The notes under the pieces were generated by a model that saw only the letters and a program-made list of their open reading frames with translations, was not told the DNA's origin and made no database searches. From the NCBI GenBank assembly GCA_946403755.1, contig CAMJBC010000003.1, positions 62,001-126,000 of the forward strand: DNA of 64,000 nucleotides. Direction: 5' to 3'. The translations under genes and the position numbers were made by a program. The stretch comes from an uncultured Mycoplasmatota bacterium. GTDB lineage: Bacteria; Bacillota_I; Bacilli_A; RF39; UBA660. Positions 52,148 through 59,269 of this stretch are shown here, piece after piece. Numbering within the stretch: the stretch's first letter is position 1; the number at the start of each line of letters is the position of its first letter.

Positions 52148-52177
52148 ATTGTATCATAATTGATACTTTAATTGCAA
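52148..52177 (-). promoter_or_regulatory. Promoter of the XRE gene with internal operator
   Basis: On the minus strand: TTGCAA (52177-52172), 18 bp, TACAAT (52153-52148). The perfect inverted repeat GTATCA-TAAT-TGATAC lies at 52151-52166, between and over these boxes; outer arms TGCAA (52141-52145) and TTGCA (52172-52176) extend the symmetry. It suits autorepression by the XRE protein. Confidence 0.6.
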
Positions 52178-52193
52178 TAGTAAATTTACTATT
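52176..52193. promoter_or_regulatory. 18-bp perfect palindrome over the Hpt-REC -35 box
   Basis: AATAGTAAA/TTTACTATT is a gapless inverted repeat. Its right half contains TTTACT (52185-52190), the likely -35 of the Hpt-REC gene. A repressor bound here would block that promoter. Confidence 0.5.
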
Positions 52194-52213
52194 AATATTT
52201 TTAGTGTTATAAT
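52185..52213 (+). promoter_or_regulatory. Promoter of the Hpt-REC gene
   Basis: TTTACT (52185-52190), 17 bp, TATAAT (52208-52213). Confidence 0.65.
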
Positions 52214-52248
52214 TTTTAATAGAATAGGTTGATAAGTAGGTGATACGA

Positions 52249-53520
52249 GTGAAAGATGTTAATATTTTAACTAATAATGGGGTTAATGTTGCTCAAAGTT
52301 TAGAATTATTTGGGGACATGGAAATGTATGATGAAACACTTAAAGATTTTCTAGATATGGTTGATGGAAAACTTCAATCATTAGAAAATAGAAAAGCTAT
52401 GAGTGATATGGTTAATTATGCTATAGAAGTTCATGCATTAAAAAGTGATGCAAGATATCTAGGTTTTACAACTTTAGCTGATTTATCTTATGAATCAGAA
52501 TTAAAGAGTAAAGCTGGAGATATAATGTTTGTTCAAGAAAATCATCCTAAAATTATCGCAGAAGCTAAAAGAATGATAGATGTATCAAAACAATATTTAG
52601 GTTTAGCAGCAGGTCCTGCACCAGTACAAGTAGCACCTCAACAAGCTATGCCTGGACCAGCACCACAACCAGTGCCACAACCTCAAGCTGTAGTTCAACC
52701 ACAAATGGTACAACAACCTCAAGTAGCACCACAACAGGTGCCAGTACAAGATCCAAATGCACAAGTACAAATGATGCAGCCACAAATGGCTATGCCAGCT
52801 ATGGATCCAAATGCAATGCAAGACCCAATGGCAGCAGCTATAGTAACTCAAGCTGGACCAGCACCACAACCAATGCCACAACCTCAAACTGTAGTTCAAC
52901 CACAAATGGTACAACAACCTCAACCAATGCCTGTTCAACCTGCACCTGCTGTAGCAGAACCTCAACCAACAGTACAATTTTTCCCTGCAGATCAACCAGC
53001 ACAGCCAACAGTTCAATTTTTTCCAGCAGATCAACCAGTTCAACCAACAGTACAATTTTTTCCAGCTGGAAATCAACAACCAATGGGGGGAGCTATGCCA
53101 CAACCTGGATATGCTGCTCCAGCAGCTAATGGTCAAAAAGAAGGAACTATATTAATAGTTGATGATTCAAGTTTGGTTGCTAATTTTGTTAAAAAGATAT
53201 TTGATTCTAGATATAATGTTTTAACTGCAGAAGATGGAGCTAAAGCAATAGAATTACTAGATCAAGATGATATAAGAAAAGAAATAAAAGCTTGCTTATT
53301 AGATTTAAATATGCCTAATGTTGATGGATATCAAGTATTAGAGCATTGTAAGCAAAAAGGTTATTTTGTAAGAATGCCTGTTGCTGTAGAAAGTGGAGTA
53401 GAGGATATGGCATCATTAGATAGAGTTAATGCTTATCCAATAGTAGATGTTTTATCTAAACCATTTAATGAAAGAGATGTACAAAGAGTTATAGAGAAAT
53501 GTTTAGCAACATATTTTTAA
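52249..53520 (+). CDS. Hpt - Pro/Gln-rich linker - receiver (REC) fusion protein
   Basis: The 423-aa protein has an N-terminal Hpt domain (about 1-118) with IEVHALKSDARYLGF and phosphoacceptor H62, a low-complexity Pro/Gln/Val linker (about 120-295), and a C-terminal receiver with the acidic pair D305-D306 (ILIVDDSS), phosphoacceptor D352 (LLDLNMPNVDG) and K404 (SKPFNE). There is no kinase or DNA-binding output domain, so it could shuttle phosphate within one chain or to partners. The Hpt part is a paralogue of the protein at 19846-20214. The start is GTG 52249 five bases after AGGTGA; a GTG at 52240 lies in the ribosome site. Its promoter overlaps a palindrome. Confidence 0.82.
   Translation: MKDVNILTNNGVNVAQSLELFGDMEMYDETLKDFLDMVDGKLQSLENRKAMSDMVNYAIEVHALKSDARYLGFTTLADLSYESELKSKAGDIMFVQENHPKIIAEAKRMIDVSKQYLGLAAGPAPVQVAPQQAMPGPAPQPVPQPQAVVQPQMVQQPQVAPQQVPVQDPNAQVQMMQPQMAMPAMDPNAMQDPMAAAIVTQAGPAPQPMPQPQTVVQPQMVQQPQPMPVQPAPAVAEPQPTVQFFPADQPAQPTVQFFPADQPVQPTVQFFPAGNQQPMGGAMPQPGYAAPAANGQKEGTILIVDDSSLVANFVKKIFDSRYNVLTAEDGAKAIELLDQDDIRKEIKACLLDLNMPNVDGYQVLEHCKQKGYFVRMPVAVESGVEDMASLDRVNAYPIVDVLSKPFNERDVQRVIEKCLATYF
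52611..53100 (+). repeat. Repeated Pro/Gln linker-coding DNA
   Basis: A block of about 70 bp coding PAPQPVPQPQAVVQPQMVQQ recurs nearly unchanged (about 52651-52721 and 52856-52923). A 36-bp-type unit coding QPTVQFFPAD is repeated three times (about 52965-53070). Confidence 0.8.
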
Positions 53521-53542
53521 GAGTTTTATAACTCTTTTTTTT
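53518..53542 (+). terminator. Terminator after the Hpt-REC gene
   Basis: AAGAGTT/AACTCTT stem (53519-53525 with 53530-53536) plus T run. Confidence 0.82.
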
Positions 53543-53559
53543 ATTTTTCAAGAAAACAC

Positions 53560-53588
53560 TTGAAAAATCTAAGTTTTTGTTGTATACT
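53560..53588 (+). promoter_or_regulatory. Promoter of tRNA-Arg
   Basis: TTGAAA (53560-53565), 17 bp, TATACT (53583-53588), 20 bp before the tRNA. Confidence 0.8.
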
Positions 53589-53607
53589 TTTATTCGTAAT
53601 TTCAGTT

Positions 53608-53684
<77 letters not shown>

Positions 53685-53694
53685 CTTAAATAAT

Positions 53695-53718
53695 AAAATG
53701 CCTAAAAAGGCATTTTTT
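53695..53718 (+). terminator. Terminator after tRNA-Arg
   Basis: AAATGCCT/AGGCATTT stem (53696-53703 with 53708-53715), loop AAAA, T run. Confidence 0.88.
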
Positions 53719-53805
53719 TATTGAAAAAATTAATAATGTTTACTTAGTTGTCTATTATAAAAAAATAATAAAATATAAAATAATAATAAGGAGTAGGAAA
53801 ATTTT

Positions 53806-53938
53806 ATGAAAGACAAGAAAATAATATAAAAGCAGTATATGAAAAGAAAAAGGTAGAAGAAGCTCAAAGTACTACATGTGTTGTTACATTTATTGTCCAA
53901 CTAATGGAACATCAAATTTTGCTAAGAAAATCATATAA
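53806..53938 (+). pseudogene. Frameshifted remnant of a small gene (or a short non-coding transcript)
   Basis: The 270-bp gap 53720-53990 holds one candidate unit. AGGAG (53789-53793) precedes ATG 53806, but that frame stops after seven codons. The next frame reads ERQENNIKAVYEKKKVEEAQ then STTCVVT, and a third frame continues YCPTNGTSNFAKKII and stops at 53936-53938. Read across two frameshifts this gives a plausible 45-residue protein ending just before a terminator. It may instead be a small RNA or have no function; the promoter is poor (TTGTCT 53748-53753 with badly spaced -10 candidates). Confidence 0.4.
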
Positions 53939-53968
53939 AAAAATACCTATTGTTAGGTATTTTTTAAT
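53937..53968. terminator. Bidirectional terminator
   Basis: AAATACCTA/TAGGTATTT stem (53941-53949 with 53954-53962), loop TTGT, with U tracts both ways. It ends the remnant unit and the minus-strand gene 53991-54599. Confidence 0.85.
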
Positions 53969-53990
53969 TTAATTAAATACATCATCGAAT

Positions 53991-54599
53991 TTAAAGACTT
54001 CTTTTATTCCTCTCTTGAAATAACCAGCATTTTCCATAAGCACCTGCTTTCATAGCATTATCCCAAAATCTTTTTATTTCATCTGGATATAATTGACATA
54101 CGTCTTGCATAAGTTCTAAATCATAAACAGAACCACTTTCTTCAACATGGTATCTTCTATTTGACATATAATGATTTACTATATCATATTCCATACTAGT
54201 AGGATCCAAAAACACACTATATGAATCATTTGTAGGAGTTTTACCTATATAATGATAAGCATCTTTTTTACCAGATGTTTTAGGTTGTTGTTGGTTAGAT
54301 GATTTTTGTTCAGTACCTATTGAATCTGAAAATTTATTTGATTTTTCTAAATATGCTTTCTTATTTAAATAATCTCTAGAAACTGGTTCATACTGTTTAT
54401 CATATATAACTGAACCTCTACTTTCAGATTTTCTAATAATGTCATCTAAATCTTTTTCTGTTACCCTGTATAATTGTGCAGGATCTCCTTTAACCCTAGA
54501 ACTTGCACCTATTGATTGAAGAGTATATCCTTCTAAATACAACTCATTATTATATGTATAAACTCTTATAATCTTTTTTTCTGCTACTACTACTACCAT
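53991..54599 (-). CDS. Hypothetical protein, 202 aa
   Basis: The family is not recognised. The N-terminus is beta-rich (KKIIRVYTYNNELYLEGYTLQSIGA), the middle is a Ser/Gln/Lys linker (about 90-110), and the C-terminal third is helical and aromatic (YDLELMQDVCQLYPDEIKRFWDNAMKAGAYGKCWLF). No signal or membrane segment is seen. GGAGGT precedes the start and a TATAAT lies at 54635-54630. It is next to a second unknown minus-strand gene, but a terminator separates them. Confidence 0.7.
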   Translation of the reverse strand: MVVVVAEKKIIRVYTYNNELYLEGYTLQSIGASSRVKGDPAQLYRVTEKDLDDIIRKSESRGSVIYDKQYEPVSRDYLNKKAYLEKSNKFSDSIGTEQKSSNQQQPKTSGKKDAYHYIGKTPTNDSYSVFLDPTSMEYDIVNHYMSNRRYHVEESGSVYDLELMQDVCQLYPDEIKRFWDNAMKAGAYGKCWLFQERNKRSL

Positions 54600-54691
54600 A
54601 CGTTACCTCCATTGTTATTTTATCAACAAATTATAGAACGATAAACACTTATGACATTTTTTTTACATATCATATACATATTTAGATAGAA

Positions 54692-54724
54692 TAAAAAAGA
54701 TTAAGTTTTGACTTAATCTTTTTA
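54692..54724. terminator. Terminator downstream of the 153-aa gene
   Basis: AAAGATTAAGT/ACTTAATCTTT stem (54696-54706 with 54711-54721); the U tract for the minus strand comes from the A run at 54693-54698. Confidence 0.83.
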
Positions 54725-55183
54725 AATGCTTCTATTATTACCTTCAGTTAAATCCATATTGTTTTCACTACAAATATTTTTCATTAATTGATCAATATTT
54801 TCAGTTAATAATTCAGTTCTAAAAGGAACTTCATCAGGCATTTTTTGTTGTGGATAACTTTCAATATTAAGTTGTTCTCTAGCAATAGGTAAAGCTAAAC
54901 ATATAAGTGGTCCAAATTTACTAAATGTAAATAACAATGATTCAACTTGATGTGCAAAGCTAGGATCTTTTCTTTCTATATTTTTTGCACATTTAAATAT
55001 ATTATCTGTTGTTGGTTCATTTTCTAAAGCTTCCATTACACTTATAGCATTTTGTAATACTGCCAAATTTAATTCTTGTACACTGGAATTAGTATATAAA
55101 TTAATTAAATTATTCCATTCTTCTTGACGATGTGGAAGAACATATTTTTTTCCTGTTTCAATTATTTCCTCAAAACTAGCCAT
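54722..55183 (-). CDS. Hypothetical protein, 153 aa
   Basis: The family is not recognised. The protein is predicted all-helical (FEEIIETGKKYVLPHRQEEWNNLINLY; LAVLQNAISVMEALENEP) with one mildly hydrophobic helix (FGPLICLALPIAREQ) too short to be a clear membrane segment. It has its own ribosome site (GGTG) and a TATAAT about 30 bp upstream on the minus strand, divergent from the gene at 55291. Confidence 0.68.
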   Translation of the reverse strand: MASFEEIIETGKKYVLPHRQEEWNNLINLYTNSSVQELNLAVLQNAISVMEALENEPTTDNIFKCAKNIERKDPSFAHQVESLLFTFSKFGPLICLALPIAREQLNIESYPQQKMPDEVPFRTELLTENIDQLMKNICSENNMDLTEGNNRSI

Positions 55184-55243
55184 AAATTCACCATCCTTAT
55201 TTAAATTATATCATAACAGTATTTAGATTATAAACTAGAAACA

Positions 55244-55271
55244 TTGACTTTTTAATAAAAAAGTGTATAAT
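55244..55271 (+). promoter_or_regulatory. Promoter of the 288-aa gene
   Basis: TTGACT (55244-55249), 16 bp, TATAAT (55266-55271). Confidence 0.75.
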
Positions 55272-55290
55272 ATACGCCCAGGTGAAAGAA

Positions 55291-56157
55291 ATGAATATAT
55301 ATCGTAATAAAGAAGTAAATATGTTTTTTCGTCCAACATCTAGATTCCCAAGAGTATCTAAAAAAATAACTGAAAATTTATGGTTAGCTAAGGGAAGAAG
55401 TGGACAAGAATTATTGGAATCAATGTTAAATTTAATAGGAGACTATGATTTTGATAGAAGATATCTAAGAGAAATAGATAATAGAACATTTGAATTAAAG
55501 ACTAGAGCAGGCAAAATAATTAAAGTAAAATTAGTATGTGGTAATTTTGATGATTGTCCTCAAATAATAGTAACTGAAGATAACGTTGAAATGTCATATG
55601 ATTATGTTCCAATATCAAGTAATCATGATTTATTATATTTTGATACTACAGAGCAAAAAGATGTTGAAACTGGATTTATCCAATACTTTAATGGTGAATA
55701 TGATAAAGTATCTATGAGTAATGATGGCGTTTCTACAATTATACATTTTTATAATCCAAATGTGCCAGAAACATATGATGAAAGAAAAGGCTCAACATTT
55801 TTAGTAAGTGATAGATTAAAAGAAGCAGTTAAAAGATCTATAAAATTAGATACTGTTGAATTATATAATTCAATAGCTAGTAATTTAGATGAAAATGTTA
55901 ATGGATTTGACATTCTTAGATATGATGAAAAAACACGTAAAACTATGGATGAAATAATAGTGTCAGATGGAAGAATTGCATATATTTTATTAACTAAGAA
56001 ATATGCTAATGGTTCAGTAACATTAGAAGAAGATAATAGGGAAGAAAAAAGATTCTCAGCTAATATTGATAATGTAGATATTGATTATGTTGAAACTTTA
56101 TCTGAGTTTAATTCTTTAAAAACAAACTTAGAAATGAAATTAAGAAAGGAGCTTTAA
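55291..56157 (+). CDS. Hypothetical protein, 288 aa
   Basis: The family is not recognised. The protein is soluble, with alternating strands and a duplicated look: DRRYLREIDNRTFELKTRAGKIIKVKLV near 50-80, and a later strand-rich part ISTIIHFYNPNVPETYDERKG. No signal peptide or catalytic motif is evident. The start is ATG 55291 (AGGTGA five bases upstream) rather than the GTG at 55282 in the ribosome site. A terminator overlaps the stop. Confidence 0.7.
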   Translation: MNIYRNKEVNMFFRPTSRFPRVSKKITENLWLAKGRSGQELLESMLNLIGDYDFDRRYLREIDNRTFELKTRAGKIIKVKLVCGNFDDCPQIIVTEDNVEMSYDYVPISSNHDLLYFDTTEQKDVETGFIQYFNGEYDKVSMSNDGVSTIIHFYNPNVPETYDERKGSTFLVSDRLKEAVKRSIKLDTVELYNSIASNLDENVNGFDILRYDEKTRKTMDEIIVSDGRIAYILLTKKYANGSVTLEEDNREEKRFSANIDNVDIDYVETLSEFNSLKTNLEMKLRKEL

Positions 56158-56170
56158 AAAGCTCTTTTTA
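56145..56170 (+). terminator. Terminator after the 288-aa gene
   Basis: GAGCTTT/AAAGCTC stem (56149-56155 with 56158-56164) and T run, covering the stop codon. Confidence 0.78.
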
Positions 56171-56208
56171 TTTTAAATAATAAATAGATTGATATTACAT
56201 TATTATCA

Positions 56209-56237
56209 TTGTAAAATATTATTAGAATAGTTATTAT
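56209..56237 (+). promoter_or_regulatory. Promoter of the 185-aa membrane protein gene
   Basis: TTGTAA (56209-56214), 17 bp, TATTAT (56232-56237). Confidence 0.62.
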
Positions 56238-56274
56238 ATTGAATAAGATATTGTAAAAAAGGAGTATATAACTT

Positions 56275-56832
56275 ATGAAAAAAGATATTATATATTTAAT
56301 CATTATAGGAGTTTTATTTGGCGCTTGTGTTTGTTTTGGAACATTATATTTTACTCAAGTAGGAACTGTTACTGATTGTTATGATGATGAAGATATTGAT
56401 TATGAAGAAGAATCAAAACAAGTTTATGAAGAATCAGAAATTGATAAATTACAAAGTGCTCTTAAAAATGATGGCTTTGAATTAACTGATTTTGGATATG
56501 ATAATTCTGAAGAAAATGATATTATTTATACTAAAACAATAGAAGGAAAAGTTTATAGAATAAATATTAGTGATAAAAAATATTTAACAGATAAAGAAAA
56601 TAAATTAGGATCTAGTAAAATACAATACGTAGATAAATATTATTGGAGTGATGATATGTTTTCTTCTGATACTATTACAACAAATTCTAAAGGTGAAGTA
56701 ACAAATTATATTAAGAGGGAATATAATTTTAAGAGTGGTACTGGTAATGGGTATGACTGGGGTAAAAGTACTAAAGAAGAATTTGTTAAATTAATAGAAG
56801 GATATGGAATTAATTTAGAAAAGATTAAATAA
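56275..56832 (+). CDS. Membrane-anchored or secreted protein, 185 aa
   Basis: The family is not recognised. An N-terminal hydrophobic helix (about 4-27, IIYLIIIGVLFGACVCFGTLYF) acts as signal or anchor, then a strongly acidic linker (DCYDDEDIDYEEESKQ) and an extracytoplasmic domain with aromatic strands (KIQYVDKYYWSDDMF, YIKREYNFKSG). AAGGAG precedes the start. It lies just before the glucosaminidase gene but is separated by a terminator. Confidence 0.7.
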   Translation: MKKDIIYLIIIGVLFGACVCFGTLYFTQVGTVTDCYDDEDIDYEEESKQVYEESEIDKLQSALKNDGFELTDFGYDNSEENDIIYTKTIEGKVYRINISDKKYLTDKENKLGSSKIQYVDKYYWSDDMFSSDTITTNSKGEVTNYIKREYNFKSGTGNGYDWGKSTKEEFVKLIEGYGINLEKIK

Positions 56833-56862
56833 AAACTGAAGTTATTTCAGTTTTTGTTTTTA
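56829..56862 (+). terminator. Terminator before the glucosaminidase gene
   Basis: AAAAACTGAA/TTCAGTTTTT stem (56831-56840 with 56846-56855). A TATAAT for the next gene follows at 56874-56879. Confidence 0.82.
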
Positions 56863-56896
56863 TATAAATATGTTATAATTTAGTCGAGGTGTTAGT

Positions 56897-57919
56897 ATGA
56901 TCTTAGATATATGTGGAAGTCCTAGTGTATTAAAAGTAATGAGAATAGTTAAAATAGTAATTAATTTCATTAAGATTATAGTTCCAATTATTTTAATAGT
57001 TACTGGCGCTATGACATTTTTAAAAGCAGTATCTAATGGAGATAATCCTAAAGCTATGAAAGCTTTTATTAGAAAATGTGTTGGTGCTATTGCTATATTT
57101 ATGGTACCTACAATAGTTGGAATAATTTTTAAATTAGTTGATACTGAAAAAATATATTATAGTTGTTTAGAAAATGCTAATAAAGAAGGTATAGCAGCAG
57201 CAGAAGCTGAAGAAGCAGAGTATTATATGATAAGCGCTAAATCTACATTAACTGAGGGTAATTATAGATCAGCACTTTCATATGTAAATAATATGGAAGA
57301 TGGTCCTGCTAAGACAAAATTATTACAAGAGTTAGTTCAAGTTAAAAAAGATACTGAAGCTGCTATTAAAGAAAGAGAAGAGAAAATTAAAAAAGCTAAT
57401 ACTATAACATCTGGTGTTTCAACTGGTATATCATCAACCGGGCAATATACTCCTGTTGAAGCAATGGATATGGAAGAAGCTAAAGTTAAAGCTATGTCTA
57501 AACAAGAATGTATGGATTATGTAGCTTCTATGGCAAGAGATATTTATTTTAAAAATGGTGGTGTACTTCCAAGTATTACTGTAGCTCAAGCTGTACTAGA
57601 ATCTGGATATTGTAAGCATTTTATTAATGGAACTCATAATCTTTATGGATTAAGAGGATATCCTGGTAATAAACCTAAAATATATGGTTCTAAAAACTAT
57701 TTAAGAGGGTTTGATAATTTTTATGAAGCGACATATTATCATTATTCATATTTTCAACATTATTCAAATGTATATGGTAATTTCTTAAAGGCATGTGCTA
57801 AACATGATGCTATAGGAGCGGCATCATATTTACACGCTTATGCTGGTGGTTCTAAAACATATGGGCCAACAATACAACAATTAATTAGACAATATAATTT
57901 AACAAAATATGATTATTAA
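56897..57919 (+). CDS. Membrane-anchored N-acetylglucosaminidase (GH73) with TrbC/pilin-like N-terminus
   Basis: The 340-aa protein has two hydrophobic helices near the N-terminus (about 20-45 and 62-82) joined by a short polar turn, like the TrbC/VirB2-type pilin fold. A helical Ala/Glu/Lys region (about 95-170) follows. The C-terminal GH73/FlgJ-like domain (about 205-340) shows PSITVAQAVLESGYCKHF with catalytic E235, then HNLYGLRGYPG and FDNFYEATYYHYSYF. GH73 enzymes cut the MurNAc-GlcNAc backbone of peptidoglycan. The two-helix head would anchor the enzyme in the membrane. GAGGTG precedes the ATG. Confidence 0.78.
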   Translation: MILDICGSPSVLKVMRIVKIVINFIKIIVPIILIVTGAMTFLKAVSNGDNPKAMKAFIRKCVGAIAIFMVPTIVGIIFKLVDTEKIYYSCLENANKEGIAAAEAEEAEYYMISAKSTLTEGNYRSALSYVNNMEDGPAKTKLLQELVQVKKDTEAAIKEREEKIKKANTITSGVSTGISSTGQYTPVEAMDMEEAKVKAMSKQECMDYVASMARDIYFKNGGVLPSITVAQAVLESGYCKHFINGTHNLYGLRGYPGNKPKIYGSKNYLRGFDNFYEATYYHYSYFQHYSNVYGNFLKACAKHDAIGAASYLHAYAGGSKTYGPTIQQLIRQYNLTKYDY

Positions 57920-57946
57920 AAAAGCATTTAAATGCTTTTTTATTTT
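57917..57946 (+). terminator. Terminator after the glucosaminidase gene
   Basis: AAAAAAGCAT/ATGCTTTTTT stem (57918-57927 with 57932-57941), loop TTAA. A TAAAAT for trmB is at 57955-57960. Confidence 0.85.
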
Positions 57947-57978
57947 GTTTATGATAAAATATGTACGAGGCGAATAAT

Positions 57979-58596
57979 ATGAGACTTAAACATATTAAAA
58001 ATGCAGATATTATTGTTAGTAATTCTGAATATACAATTAATAATCCAAAAGATTATAAAGGAAAATGGAATGAATTATTTAATAATACTAATCCTATTGA
58101 AATAGAAATAGGTACTGGTAAAGGTAAATTTATTATAAGTAAGGCATTAAATAATAAGAATACTAATTATATTGGTATAGAAAAATATGATAGTCCTTTA
58201 GTAGGAGCTATTAAAAGAATTGGGCAAGATAAAATACCTAATTTAAGATTAATATGTTTTGATGCGATTAATATTGAAGAAATATTTGATCATGAAATAT
58301 CTAAATTATATCTTAATTTTAGTGATCCATGGCCTAAGAAGAAACATGCTAAAAGAAGATTAACTTCTAGTAATTTTTTAGAAAGATATAATAATATATT
58401 TATTAATAAACCAGATATTGAATTTAAAACTGATAATGATGATTTATTTGATTATTCATTAATATCTTTTGAAGAGAATGGATATGAAATAGTTGAGATA
58501 GATAGAAACTATTTTGATGAGTATACAACTGAATATGAAGATAAATTTATTGGACTTGGTAAGAATATTAATTATGTTCATATTGTTAAAAAATAA
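57979..58596 (+). CDS. trmB: tRNA (guanine(46)-N7)-methyltransferase TrmB
   Basis: The 205-aa SAM methyltransferase makes m7G46 in tRNA. It has EIEIGTGKGKFIISKA (motif I, near 45), NYIGIEKYDSPLV and the family signature LYLNFSDPWPKKKHAKRRL near 115-133. ATG 57979 is used because GAGGCG lies upstream; ATG 57961 would begin before the expected transcription start. A sigma-A -35 for the next gene lies within its 3' end. Confidence 0.95.
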   Translation: MRLKHIKNADIIVSNSEYTINNPKDYKGKWNELFNNTNPIEIEIGTGKGKFIISKALNNKNTNYIGIEKYDSPLVGAIKRIGQDKIPNLRLICFDAINIEEIFDHEISKLYLNFSDPWPKKKHAKRRLTSSNFLERYNNIFINKPDIEFKTDNDDLFDYSLISFEENGYEIVEIDRNYFDEYTTEYEDKFIGLGKNINYVHIVKK

Positions 58597-58611
58597 ATAA
58601 TTTGTTATAAT
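58583..58611 (+). promoter_or_regulatory. Promoter of the lipoprotein gene, inside the trmB 3' end
   Basis: TTGTTA (58583-58588), 17 bp, TATAAT (58606-58611). Confidence 0.75.
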
Positions 58612-58630
58612 TCTAAGAGTAGGAGATTAT

Positions 58631-59251
58631 ATGTATAAAAAATTAATAATTATAATTTGTTTAGTATTATTAGTTGGATGTAATAAGAATATAAATACTT
58701 TATCTTTAAATGAAATAATTGATGAAACTATAGATAGTAAACCTGTTAAAGCAAATACTAATGCTAAAGGATTTAAATATTATCTACCAAGTGGATTTAA
58801 TTTATATAAAGATAATGGTTATATACATGAATTACATTCTAAAAATAATACATATTATTTAAATGTAGATGTTATTAGTTATTTTTATAAAAATGATATT
58901 AGTACTGAGCATGAATTAGATGATTTTGAGTACTATGAATTTGAAGAAAATGATAAAAAAGGTTATCTAAGAATAACAAAAAATAATAGCAATTTTTTTG
59001 TTGAGTTGTGTTATAATTATGCTATAATAGAAGTAGAGGTAAAAGAGGAAGATTTGAGGTATGTTGTTTCAAGAGGAATGAGCATATTAAACTCTATTGA
59101 ATATAATGATTTAGTAATTGAAAAAAACATTAATGATGGAGATGCTGATTTAAAAGAAACAATATATAAAATACCTGAACCTGAAAAGAAAAATGTTAAA
59201 AATGTTCTTGAATATATAGATGATAGTGATATTGAAGAGAATGAAGAATAA
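58631..59251 (+). CDS. Putative lipoprotein, 206 aa
   Basis: MYKKLIIIICLVLLVGC is a lipoprotein signal with lipobox LVGC (Cys17). The mature part has a beta-rich domain (FKYYLPSGFNLYKDNGYIHELHSKNNTYYLNVDVISYF) and an acidic tail rich in Asp/Glu (EYIDDSDIEENEE). The family is not recognised. It is followed 18 bp later by the acidic cytoplasmic protein gene without an obvious terminator, so the two and the following YtxH group may form one operon. Confidence 0.75.
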   Translation: MYKKLIIIICLVLLVGCNKNINTLSLNEIIDETIDSKPVKANTNAKGFKYYLPSGFNLYKDNGYIHELHSKNNTYYLNVDVISYFYKNDISTEHELDDFEYYEFEENDKKGYLRITKNNSNFFVELCYNYAIIEVEVKEEDLRYVVSRGMSILNSIEYNDLVIEKNINDGDADLKETIYKIPEPEKKNVKNVLEYIDDSDIEENEE

Positions 59252-59269
59252 TGAGAAAGAGGTGCTATA

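Noticed and set aside
52603-53136. Trp/Cys-rich minus-strand open frame of 177 codons.
   Set aside because: It is the complement of the CAA/CCA-rich Pro/Gln linker of the Hpt-REC gene.
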